64,000 nucleotides of DNA, from contig JAHELC010000001.1 in NCBI GenBank assembly GCA_024644405.1, positions 320,854 to 384,853 of the forward strand, written 5' to 3'. The first letter of the stretch is position 1. Each line of letters begins with the position of its first letter. Positions 8,096 to 14,863 of the stretch are shown here, in pieces. Both the position numbers and the translations under genes were made by a program. The DNA comes from Nitrospinaceae bacterium. GTDB lineage: Bacteria > Nitrospinota > Nitrospinia > Nitrospinales > Nitrospinaceae. A model generated the notes under the pieces. That model was not told the DNA's origin. It saw only the letters and a program-made list of their open reading frames with translations, and ran no database searches.

Positions 8096-9112
8096 TTACT
8101 TTAATTCATCGGTTAATCCACCCGCGATGCGCTTGTCTTCAGTTTGCCTCGCTGATTCGAGACGATTGTAGAGACTTCGCAGGTGTTCGTCGTATTCCTC
8201 TTTTTGTATGTTGGCTTGATAACGCTCGAATATTCTTCCCAAAAGATAACCAATACCTTCCATGACCTCCAGCAGCTTGGGATCAGGTTCCAAAGCCTCT
8301 TCTGAAAAAAACTCCATCACACCCACCACTTTGGTTCCAATTAATATGGGGAACGCAAACCCGGCATGAACCCCGATTTCTATGGCTTGGCGGGCTCGCG
8401 GGAAGTTTTTATCTTTCAAAACATCAATAATCCACTCGGCGTTTCCACTGTTAACGACTCGACCGGGCAAACCTTCGCCCAATGCCAGAGGGGTGGCTTC
8501 GGTAACTTTCTTAAAGGGGGCAAACTTCTCTGGATCCTTCAAGTACCAGATCTTGGTCGGATTTAAAATATCCTGCTCTTCGTCTCTCAAGTACAAATGC
8601 CCCACTGGCCAACCGGTGTGGTAACAGATGACTTGCATGGCATCCGCCAGATCATCCTCAATTCTCTGTTTGGAGTTGGCCAAAACTGCAATAACACGGT
8701 GCAGCTTGACATAGTTCACTTCTTCTTTAAGCAACTGATATGCCATTTTAATTTCTTCTGACTCCTCCCTTACTTCAATAGACCGTATTTGCAACAGGGA
8801 AAAACCCGCGGTGAGCCAAATCAAAAATATTGAAAGAATGCGATTGACCCACACAATCCATAGTTGGGCCTGGGGAGGCGACAGCCAGACCCCAACTAAA
8901 GTCAACACTGTTCCCGTGATTGCTGAACCTATGATCAATTGCTTGTCCCTGGCCAACAATCCCACCAACACCAAAGCACAATAGGCTTCTCCCACCGAAA
9001 CACCCAGAGGCAGCAGTTCATCCGCAATTAAAATGACTGCGGCCAGAATTACGGAAATAATCCTGTATATGATTTTAGGTTTTCCTAACAGGGGACTGTT
9101 TTTAGATAACAT
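8096..9112 (-). CDS. membrane GAF-domain protein, truncated at a histidine-kinase H-box
   Basis: About 338 aa from the ATG at 9112; a TTG at 9169 would add 19 residues. The N-terminal part has four to five membrane segments (MASE-like), then a helical linker (EIKMAYQLLKEEVNYV), then a GAF domain (about residues 145-295: CYHTGWPVGHLYL, ALGEGLPGRVV, VHAGFAFPILIG, VVGVMEFFS). The protein ends SARQTEDKRIAGGLTDELK. This matches the start of a NarX-type dimerisation helix (consensus like RxRIAREIHDELGQ), but without the histidine and with no kinase domain after it. It may be a truncated sensor kinase or a reused sensory module. It lies downstream of the SulP gene on the same strand. Confidence 0.72.
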   Translation of the reverse strand: MLSKNSPLLGKPKIIYRIISVILAAVILIADELLPLGVSVGEAYCALVLVGLLARDKQLIIGSAITGTVLTLVGVWLSPPQAQLWIVWVNRILSIFLIWLTAGFSLLQIRSIEVREESEEIKMAYQLLKEEVNYVKLHRVIAVLANSKQRIEDDLADAMQVICYHTGWPVGHLYLRDEEQDILNPTKIWYLKDPEKFAPFKKVTEATPLALGEGLPGRVVNSGNAEWIIDVLKDKNFPRARQAIEIGVHAGFAFPILIGTKVVGVMEFFSEEALEPDPKLLEVMEGIGYLLGRIFERYQANIQKEEYDEHLRSLYNRLESARQTEDKRIAGGLTDELK

Positions 9113-9211
9113 GGCCGTAAAATTCTCTGGTTTGCTAAAATACCCATCCGCACACAATATTTCTTGCAATAACCTGAATGAAGGAGAATATAGGACAATC
9201 GCTCACTCAGG

Positions 9212-10906
9212 TCAAATCAACCGGGTCATTTTCTTCGACTTCTCAAATACAAATTTTTGTTCCAATGACCGGACACATTCGAAAATATCTTCAAATATTC
9301 TATCCTGGGAGATGATTTTGGGGATCAGGCCCGTGTCCCGGAACATCTTCAAAGGTTGGCCGTTAATATTGGCCAACCAGACTTCGATATCCTGTTTCTT
9401 TAAATCCTGAATAACGCTTTCATAGACATTGGCGGCCGATTGGTCAATATAGGGGACGCGGTTCATTTCAAAAATGATCGTGGTGATTTTGGGTAACTTC
9501 TTTATGTTTTCCTGCAAACTATATGAAAAACCAAAAAACACAGGGCCGCTGATGGTCTTCACATAAACTTGATCCGCCAGATCACGCGGCAAAATAAATT
9601 CTTCCCGCAAGTTGCAGGGCTTCATGACTTTCAGCATATGGAGAGGGAAGAGTTCCACTTTGCCCTCTCCAATATCACCCATTTTTTTCATGAAGATCAC
9701 GGAAGACAGGATCATTCCCACAGCGACCGCTTCAATCAAATCGACGAACACCGTCATCACCAACACAGTAACCAATATGGCTCCTTCAGCCCGGTTTACC
9801 TTCGCCAGTTGTTTTAATCCACGGTAGTCGATGATATCGAAACCAACCATTATTAGAATCGCCGCGAGCACTGGAATGGGAACATACTGAACATATTGTC
9901 CCAAGCCGAACAAAACACCCACTAAAAAAATACTGGAGATGACCCCTGCCCATCGCGTTCGGCCTCCGGCTTTGATGCTGACAATGGTTGACATGGTGGT
10001 GCCCGCTCCCGGCAATCCCCCGAACAATGCAGAGGTAAAATTACCCAATCCCTGACCGATCAGTTCACGGTTGCTTTTGTGCCGGGTCTTGGTGATCTGG
10101 TCTGCCACCACCGAAGTCAACAGGGTATCGATACACCCCAATGCCCCCAAAGTTAGGGCGGCACTCAACACAAATGGAATTTTATGGATATCAAAGTTCG
10201 GCAAATGCTGTATTTGAAGGCTGGGCAATCCCTGGGGAATATCGCCGATCACCGGAACCGATAACCCAAAAAAAACAGAAATGGAAGTTCCTATAATCAG
10301 AGCCGCCAGAGATGCAGGAATGGCTTTCGTTAATTTGGGCAGAGCAAAGATTATAAAGAGGGTCATTCCCCCCAACGCTACAGCCTGAATATTCAGCTGA
10401 GCAAATGCTTGAGGCAAATTCAAAAAAACTTTGATTATGTCCTTGGGTGATACTAGGCCCACCAGAGGATAGATTTCCAGAGAAATCAGAATGACACCAA
10501 TCCCGGTCATAAAACCGGAGAGCACCGGGAAGGGAATATATTTGACATAACCCCCAATTTTTATAACTCCAAAAATTATCTGGAAAACGGCGGCCATCAA
10601 AAATATCCCGATAATCGTTCCCATGCCCGATTCCAGACTTCCCGCGCTGGCGATCACCTGTGAAATTACCAGCGTCGCCACGACCGTCATGGGACCTGTC
10701 GGGGTACTGATTAAAGTGGGGGTTCCTCCTAATACAACGGCGATCAATCCTAAAATGATGGCACAATACAGGCCCGATACCGCCCCCAATCCCGATTGAA
10801 GCCCAAACGCCAGGGCCAGGGGTAAGGTCACAATCCCAGCCGTCAGGCCTCCCCAAAAATCTCCTTTTAAATTGCTGAAATTTAATCCCAAATCACGCAT
10901 TCCCAT
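9212..10906 (-). CDS. SulP-family anion transporter, BicA-like
   Basis: A 564-aa inner-membrane transporter with the SulP core (about 10-14 membrane segments, residues 15-420) and a C-terminal STAS domain (about 440-545). The motifs GGTPTLISTPTGPMTVV, LGCIDTLLTSVVADQIT, NRELIGQGLGN and GGLPGAGTTMS follow the cyanobacterial bicarbonate transporter BicA as I remember it, so Na+-coupled bicarbonate uptake is the best guess; sulfate transport cannot be excluded. The first ATG is at 10906, and a second at 10900 is better spaced from AGGGA. A 16-bp perfect palindrome lies just upstream. The GAF membrane protein follows 99 bp downstream, perhaps co-transcribed. Confidence 0.85.
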   Translation of the reverse strand: MGMRDLGLNFSNLKGDFWGGLTAGIVTLPLALAFGLQSGLGAVSGLYCAIILGLIAVVLGGTPTLISTPTGPMTVVATLVISQVIASAGSLESGMGTIIGIFLMAAVFQIIFGVIKIGGYVKYIPFPVLSGFMTGIGVILISLEIYPLVGLVSPKDIIKVFLNLPQAFAQLNIQAVALGGMTLFIIFALPKLTKAIPASLAALIIGTSISVFFGLSVPVIGDIPQGLPSLQIQHLPNFDIHKIPFVLSAALTLGALGCIDTLLTSVVADQITKTRHKSNRELIGQGLGNFTSALFGGLPGAGTTMSTIVSIKAGGRTRWAGVISSIFLVGVLFGLGQYVQYVPIPVLAAILIMVGFDIIDYRGLKQLAKVNRAEGAILVTVLVMTVFVDLIEAVAVGMILSSVIFMKKMGDIGEGKVELFPLHMLKVMKPCNLREEFILPRDLADQVYVKTISGPVFFGFSYSLQENIKKLPKITTIIFEMNRVPYIDQSAANVYESVIQDLKKQDIEVWLANINGQPLKMFRDTGLIPKIISQDRIFEDIFECVRSLEQKFVFEKSKKMTRLI

Positions 10907-10912
10907 ATTCCC

Positions 10913-10928
10913 TGCATTAATTAATGCA
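10913..10928. promoter_or_regulatory. 16-bp perfect palindrome upstream of the SulP gene
   Basis: TGCATTAATTAATGCA reads the same on both strands and lies six bases before the SulP start codon on the minus strand, overlapping where a ribosome would bind. A second inverted repeat, CCTTCA (10937-10942) with TGAAGG (10950-10955), lies just further upstream. Both could be operator half-site pairs for a dimeric regulator; no regulator is identified. Confidence 0.4.
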
Positions 10929-10955
10929 ACAAAGAGCCTTCATTGTATATGAAGG

Positions 10956-11393
10956 TCAATACTGCTGTGGATACTATAGGAATCTTTAAAAATACTCAAT
11001 CTGGGTTTTAATGGCATACGGGCATTAAAGGGAACGTGAGGCATGCCCACGGAGTTTTATAAAGTGGGGATGATGAACCGGTTAACGTCGCGTTGTAATC
11101 CTGGCCCCGTACCGAGCGCTCGGAATCCTTGAACTCTTCCTAGATGCTTTTCAAGCGCTTTCCCGGTCCAAAAACCTGAAAAACATGTAACAATTCCGTT
11201 TCGGAGGGTGTGTGGCCGGGTGAACCCCCAGTTTTTCTGCTCAGGGAAAGGCTGGGAATTTCCACTATTTTGGTGCATCGGCCCGAAAAAAAAGAGTATA
11301 ATTTCCTCAACTTTTCCGATAGGTTATCAAACGAAAGATCGACCCCCGCGGGGTTCTATCACAGACAAATAAAAGCATACGAGAAACAGGGTT
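10956..11393. other. divergent intergenic region with moaA promoter element
   Basis: About 440 bases between the SulP gene and moaA. A consensus -10 TATAAT lies at 11297-11302 with no good -35, giving a leader of roughly 85 nt that contains a small hairpin (ACCCC/GGGGT near 11343-11355) before moaA. I looked for a molybdenum-cofactor riboswitch pattern in the leader and did not recognise one. The rest holds nothing I can name. Confidence 0.4.
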
Positions 11394-12407
11394 ATGAGCG
11401 AGGCAACTCAAAAAGAACGGCCTATTTTGATCGACGGCATGGGGCGGAAGATCGTCAACCTGCGTATTTCCGTTACCGACCGCTGTAACTTCCGCTGTAC
11501 CTATTGCATGCCGGCGGACAACGTGGAGTTCATGGACCGCGGGGAATTGCTGTCGTTTGAGGAAATCACCCAGGTGGCCCGCGTCGTATCCAAAATGGGC
11601 ATTTACCGCCTGCGCCTGACCGGCGGTGAACCTCTGCTGAGAAAAGACCTGCCCACTCTCGTCAAGATGCTGGACGAGCTGGAGGATATCGAGGATATCG
11701 CATTGACCACCAACGCCTTTTTCCTGACGGATCAGGCGGCGGCCCTGCGCGCAGCGGGCCTGAAGCGCCTCAATATCAGTCTCGACGCGTTGGATAAAGA
11801 CAAATTCACGCACGTCAACCGGCGCGATTGCCTGCAACAGGTGCTGGACGGCATTGCCGAATCCCGGAAAGTCGGATTTGACTCCATCAAAATCAACGCC
11901 GTCGCAGTTAAAAATTTCTCGGAAGATGAAATTCTGAAACTGGTTGAGATGGGCCGGGAGCAGGACCTCGAAATCCGCTTCATCGAGTTCATGCCGCTGG
12001 ACGCCGACCAGACCTGGGAGCGCGACAAAGTGCTGTTCGGCCACGAAATTCTGGACATCATCAATCAGAAATATGAGCTGGTGCCGATCAAGGATTCATT
12101 GGAGATCGGCCCTGCCAGCGAATATTCGTTCTCCGACGGCAAAGGGAAAATCGGTATCATCACCGCCGTCAGCAATCCGTTCTGTGACTACTGCAACCGC
12201 ATCCGCATGACGGCCGACGGCAAACTGCGAACGTGCCTGTTTTCTACCAACGAACATAATCTGAAAGAACTCATTCGCGCCGGCGCCACCGACTCGGACA
12301 TCGAGCAGAGAATCCGGGCCGCCCTGGTCTCCAAGGAGCCCGGCCACAAGATCAATCTCGACAGTTTCGAGCGCCCGGTCCGCGCCATGCACGCCATCGG
12401 CGGCTAA
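11394..12407 (+). CDS. moaA: MoaA, GTP 3',8-cyclase
   Basis: Radical SAM enzyme for the first step of molybdenum cofactor synthesis, converting GTP to 3',8-cyclo-GTP (then to cPMP with MoaC). At 337 aa it has the usual length. The N-terminal SAM cluster motif CNFRCTYC has cysteines at 31, 35 and 38. The second cluster motif NPFCDYCNRIRMTADGKLRT lies near residue 270, and the essential C-terminal Gly-Gly ends the protein (HAIGG). AGGG precedes the ATG. No other moa genes are adjacent. The last codons lie inside the first unit of a tandem repeat that continues downstream. Confidence 0.96.
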   Translation: MSEATQKERPILIDGMGRKIVNLRISVTDRCNFRCTYCMPADNVEFMDRGELLSFEEITQVARVVSKMGIYRLRLTGGEPLLRKDLPTLVKMLDELEDIEDIALTTNAFFLTDQAAALRAAGLKRLNISLDALDKDKFTHVNRRDCLQQVLDGIAESRKVGFDSIKINAVAVKNFSEDEILKLVEMGREQDLEIRFIEFMPLDADQTWERDKVLFGHEILDIINQKYELVPIKDSLEIGPASEYSFSDGKGKIGIITAVSNPFCDYCNRIRMTADGKLRTCLFSTNEHNLKELIRAGATDSDIEQRIRAALVSKEPGHKINLDSFERPVRAMHAIGG

Positions 12408-12582
12408 CTCCTCTAGCGAGGAGAAGCAAATTGCTGACCCTTAACAGCTAGAGAAACTCCTTGAGCGCAATTTAAAGTGAGCACTGGACCATCGGCGGCT
12501 AACCCGTCTAACGACGGGGAGAAATTGGCTGGCTGTTGACGGCTTTCGATGATCCCCATGCGCATTTCAAAGTAAACGCTGG
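12393..12582 (+). repeat. two 95-bp tandem units with a covarying hairpin, overlapping the moaA 3' end
   Basis: Unit 1 (12393-12487) and unit 2 (12488-12582) have the same length, and both begin with CCATCGGCGGCTAAC, the last codons and stop of moaA. A degenerate third start lies at 12583. Each unit carries a hairpin with the same geometry but different sequence: CTCCTC-TAGC-GAGGAG in unit 1 and CCCGTC-TAAC-GACGGG in unit 2. Each ends in a conserved tail (AAAGTGAGCACTGG and AAAGTAAACGCTGG). Pairing kept while bases change suggests selection on RNA or hairpin structure. It is not a CRISPR array: units are adjacent and too few. Confidence 0.75.
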
Positions 12583-12737
12583 CCATCGGCGGCTGATCCG
12601 TTTTCCGAACTTCCTGCGTAATTGCCCGCTTCCCTGCACTTTTGACCACTCCCCCGGCCGACCTCTTGATCTATAACTAATTGATTTTAAATAGATTTCA
12701 TAAATTTACATTTAAATAATCGGGAATCCGGTTTGAG

Positions 12738-12763
12738 GTAAATCTAACAATCCATAGATTTAC
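12738..12763. promoter_or_regulatory. inverted repeat GTAAATCT/AGATTTAC
   Basis: Perfect 8-bp arms (12738-12745 and 12756-12763) with a 10-base spacer lie in very AT-rich DNA about 30 bp before the extended -10 of the candidate sRNA. The position suits an operator or activator site for that promoter. No regulator is identified. Confidence 0.35.
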
Positions 12764-12793
12764 ATAAAATCTGTTTTTTCGGAAAAGTGGTGG

Positions 12794-12799
12794 TATACT
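12794..12799 (+). promoter_or_regulatory. extended -10 promoter element
   Basis: TGGTATACT (12791-12799) is an extended -10 (TG-N-TATACT) with only a weak T-rich -35 about 17 bases upstream. It would start transcription near 12806, giving a transcript of about 80 nt that ends at the intrinsic terminator at 12850-12886. Confidence 0.45.
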
Positions 12800-12805
12800 G
12801 ATTTT

Positions 12806-12886
12806 AATAAATCGGTAGATGTTATACCTTTTTACCTCCTCTTAAAGTGTCCGAGAGCAGACCCTCCTGCTCTCGGATATTTTTTT
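12806..12886 (+). ncRNA. candidate small RNA with anti-Shine-Dalgarno motif
   Basis: About 81 nt between an extended -10 promoter and a strong terminator, with no reading frame worth naming. The single-stranded-looking middle contains ACCTCCT (12834-12840), the exact complement of a Shine-Dalgarno AGGAGGT and the same as the 3' end of 16S rRNA. The terminator loop adds CCCTCC. A base-pairing sRNA that masks ribosome sites would look like this. It could instead be only the end of the moaA transcript or an attenuator before larE. Confidence 0.4.
12850..12886 (+). terminator. strong intrinsic terminator upstream of larE
   Basis: Perfect 11-bp stem TCCGAGAGCAG (12850-12860) with CTGCTCTCGGA (12867-12877), a six-base loop and a T-rich tail (12878-12886). 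It ends either the candidate sRNA or read-through from moaA, and separates both from larE. Confidence 0.92.
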
Positions 12887-12943
12887 GCCCCGATTTGTGT
12901 TAATTTGGTCCCACTTTCAAAACGTTCGATCCTGAAACCCCTC

Positions 12944-13768
12944 ATGGCTCTGCAAGAAAAATACGAGAAATTGAAATCCCTGTTCCGCGCAATGGGCAGT
13001 GTGGCCGTCGCTTATTCCGGAGGAGTCGACAGCGCCCTGGTGCTGGCGGTCGCGCATTCGGTGTTGCACGGCAAGACGCTGGCGGTGACAGGCAACTCGG
13101 CCAGCCTGGCACAACGGGAGCGGATCGCGGCCACGGACTTGGCGGCAGCACTCGGAGTCGAACATTGCGTCATCGATACGCAAGAAGTCGCTTCCCCCGA
13201 CTATGCGGCCAACCCGGTCAACCGCTGCTACTACTGCAAATCGGAACTGTACTCCAAACTGAAAGAAGTCGCCGACCAACGCGGACTGAAACATATCGTC
13301 AACGGCACCAATGTCGACGACCTGGGGGATCACCGACCCGGGCTCGACTCGGCACGTGAAGCGAACGTGCGCAGTCCGCTGTGCGAAGCGGGGTTTACCA
13401 AACAGGATGTGCGTGACCTGGCCCGGCAATTGGGACTGCCCGTGTGGGACAAACCGGCCATGCCCTGCCTGTCCTCGCGCATCCCTTACGAGCAGGCCGT
13501 CACCCCCGAAAAACTGGCGATGATCGAACAGGCGGAAGATGTCCTGATCGCCCTCGGCTTCACGCAATTGCGGGTGCGGCATTATGGCGAGTCGGCCCGC
13601 ATCGAATTGCCCTCAAAAGACCTGCCGCGCTTTTATCAGGAAAACCTGTTCGAGCCGGTACGTCTTCGGTTCTTGGAAATCGGTTTCCGGCAGGTGACGG
13701 TGGACCCGGAAGGATTCCGCTCCGGCCGTTTGAACGAGGCGGTGGCATCCGCCAAAGAGGAAAAGTAA
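12944..13768 (+). CDS. larE: LarE, ATP-dependent sacrificial sulfur transferase
   Basis: PP-loop enzyme that adenylates and then sulfurates the nicotinate-derived precursor of the nickel-pincer nucleotide cofactor, donating sulfur from its own cysteine in many members. The PP-loop SGGVDS lies at residues 25-30. CYYCKSELY (near residue 90) and the sacrificial-cysteine region PCLSSRIPYE are present. I use the ATG at 12944 (274 aa); an upstream TTG at 12905 would extend into the terminator region. No larA, larB or larC lies nearby, so its client enzyme is not in this window. The next gene starts two bases after the stop. Confidence 0.9.
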   Translation: MALQEKYEKLKSLFRAMGSVAVAYSGGVDSALVLAVAHSVLHGKTLAVTGNSASLAQRERIAATDLAAALGVEHCVIDTQEVASPDYAANPVNRCYYCKSELYSKLKEVADQRGLKHIVNGTNVDDLGDHRPGLDSAREANVRSPLCEAGFTKQDVRDLARQLGLPVWDKPAMPCLSSRIPYEQAVTPEKLAMIEQAEDVLIALGFTQLRVRHYGESARIELPSKDLPRFYQENLFEPVRLRFLEIGFRQVTVDPEGFRSGRLNEAVASAKEEK

Positions 13769-13769
13769 T

Positions 13770-14012
13770 ATGTTTCAATATAAATTGAAACCCGAATTCC
13801 GCAAGCAATTGAAAGACCCGGACCTGTTCGAGAAGGGGATGGAAAAAGTGTACTGGGGACTGATCATCACCATGGCGGGAGTGGGGCTGATGCTGATCCT
13901 GTATTTCCACGATCCGGAAAAGGTCCTGCATCCCACCTGGGTGCTGTTCTCGGGTCTCGGCCTCGCCGCCTGGGGCGAATGGCAGAAATACAAGGGTAAG
14001 GGGAGCTTATAA
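13770..14012 (+). CDS. small two-span membrane protein, 80 aa
   Basis: Begins one base after the larE stop and is almost certainly co-translated with it. The N-terminus is charged (FRKQLKDPDLFEKGMEK), then two hydrophobic helices (about residues 28-46 and 54-69) flank HDPEKVLHP, with a basic tail (KYKGKGSL). No family recognised. Nothing links it to LarE chemistry except position. Confidence 0.65.
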   Translation: MFQYKLKPEFRKQLKDPDLFEKGMEKVYWGLIITMAGVGLMLILYFHDPEKVLHPTWVLFSGLGLAAWGEWQKYKGKGSL

Positions 14013-14022
14013 AACGACGACT

Positions 14023-14053
14023 GTGTCACCCTGAGCCTGTCGAAGGGCGACAC
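14023..14053. repeat. dispersed repeat unit A with GTGTC/GACAC ends
   Basis: Contains TCACCCTGAGCCTGTCGAAG bounded by GTGTC (14023-14027) and GACAC (14049-14053), so the unit can fold on itself. It is the same core as at 671-690 (opposite orientation) and 37063-37082. It lies directly after the membrane-protein gene. Confidence 0.75.
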
Positions 14054-14107
14054 AAAATTTCAAGTATCAGGCTGGACCCCCTTTTGCACCGGGCCTTGCC
14101 AGGCCAT

Positions 14108-14153
14108 AAAAAAAGGATCCTCTCTTTTCGCGCACGCTACTCAGAAAAGATCC
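14108..14153 (-). terminator. intrinsic terminator of the structured RNA
   Basis: On the minus strand GGATCTTTTC (14153-14144) pairs with GAAAA...GATCC (14129-14115, with a five-base bulge), followed by seven T residues (14114-14108). The orientation of the T-run fixes the direction of the RNA as leftward. Confidence 0.8.
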
Positions 14154-14320
14154 CGCGGGGTTGCCTTCTAATTCTTACTCTTTTTTACCAAACATTTCGG
14201 AGGCAACCCCAACCAGCTTATAGCCGATTAAACTTACTGTACTTCGGTTTAGCCCCACTTGCCTTCGGCTATAACAGGAGGCGGCCCTATTGTCTCCTCC
14301 CATAATAAATATGGGCCGCC
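14108..14320 (-). ncRNA. candidate structured non-coding RNA, about 190-210 nt
   Basis: Read on the minus strand, this stretch has consecutive strong stems: GGCGGCCC (14280-14287) with GGGCCGCC (14313-14320); a perfect 10-bp stem between 14218-14227 and 14265-14274 (TTATAGCCGA/TCGGCTATAA); and a perfect 10-bp stem between 14157-14166 and 14201-14210 (GGGGTTGCCT/AGGCAACCCC). It ends with an intrinsic terminator at 14108-14153. A TTGACA (14331-14336 reversed) lies 17 bases before CATATT (14308-14313 reversed), so transcription may begin near 14301, inside the first stem. It has no coding frame of note. It matches no RNA class I can name: not tmRNA, SRP RNA or RNase P by their known conserved motifs. 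Confidence 0.6.
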
Positions 14321-14382
14321 CCGCCACCCCTGTCAATATCCGGCTAAGCCAAAATCGAAAGGCGAAATAATCCTTTAAAAAT

Positions 14383-14613
14383 TTACTTTTTTTTCTTTTC
14401 CAAAGAACAGGTCAATTCTCCAGAAAGGTGAATACCTGAAGGGTTTATAACCCACAGTTTTCGGTCACCTTCTTTTTCTAACATCTGCTTAAGTTCCTCT
14501 TCAGAGAATTCATGGATAATTTCTCCTTTCCGCTTTATAACCAGTTTCAAGAGGCCGGGCGCTCCAGCTTTGGGTTCAATTGGACCTGTATTTATTACAC
14601 GGCATGGAGGCAT
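14383..14613 (-). CDS. hypothetical protein, 76 aa
   Basis: Possible small soluble protein just upstream of the structured RNA on the same strand. The sequence is protein-like, alternating beta and charged helix: LLKLVIKRKGEIIHEF, then EEELKQMLEKEGDRKLWVI and a basic lysine tail. The ribosome site is weak. No family recognised. It may be co-transcribed with the RNA, though that RNA has its own promoter candidate. Confidence 0.42.
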   Translation of the reverse strand: MPPCRVINTGPIEPKAGAPGLLKLVIKRKGEIIHEFSEEELKQMLEKEGDRKLWVINPSGIHLSGELTCSLEKKKK

Positions 14614-14863
14614 CAGCCCGGACGTCTCTTTTCCATCTTTTTTTAAACCCTATTATATTAACATCCTCTTTAAATTCGTTTCTGAACGTTGGCCCAAAAA
14701 AGTGTCACATCCAAACCCAATGAAACATGCTAGGAAAATAGCAAATTTCTTTACCATGAAAATGGGGTCAAGTCTCTTCTTGACTACATAAGGTTTTAAC
14801 TTTGGCAATTTCCTTTTTATCCTCAGAGAATAAGGACCAACCCACTACCCCTGTTAATAGCGA
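14614..14863. other. intergenic region with small REP-like hairpin
   Basis: About 250 bases with no gene. GTCAAG (14767-14772) and CTTGAC (14779-14784) form a hairpin inside AATGGGGTCAAG, a sequence style often seen in REP elements near RAYT transposases. No transposase is present here. A run of eight T residues lies just before the proC stop. Confidence 0.4.

Noticed and set aside
12393-12582. Possible CRISPR array
   Set aside because: Only two full units, directly adjacent without spacers, and unit identity is too low. No cas genes in the window.
12413-12649. 78-aa minus-strand open frame
   Set aside because: It spans the 95-bp tandem repeat and its hairpins; no ribosome site or conserved pattern.
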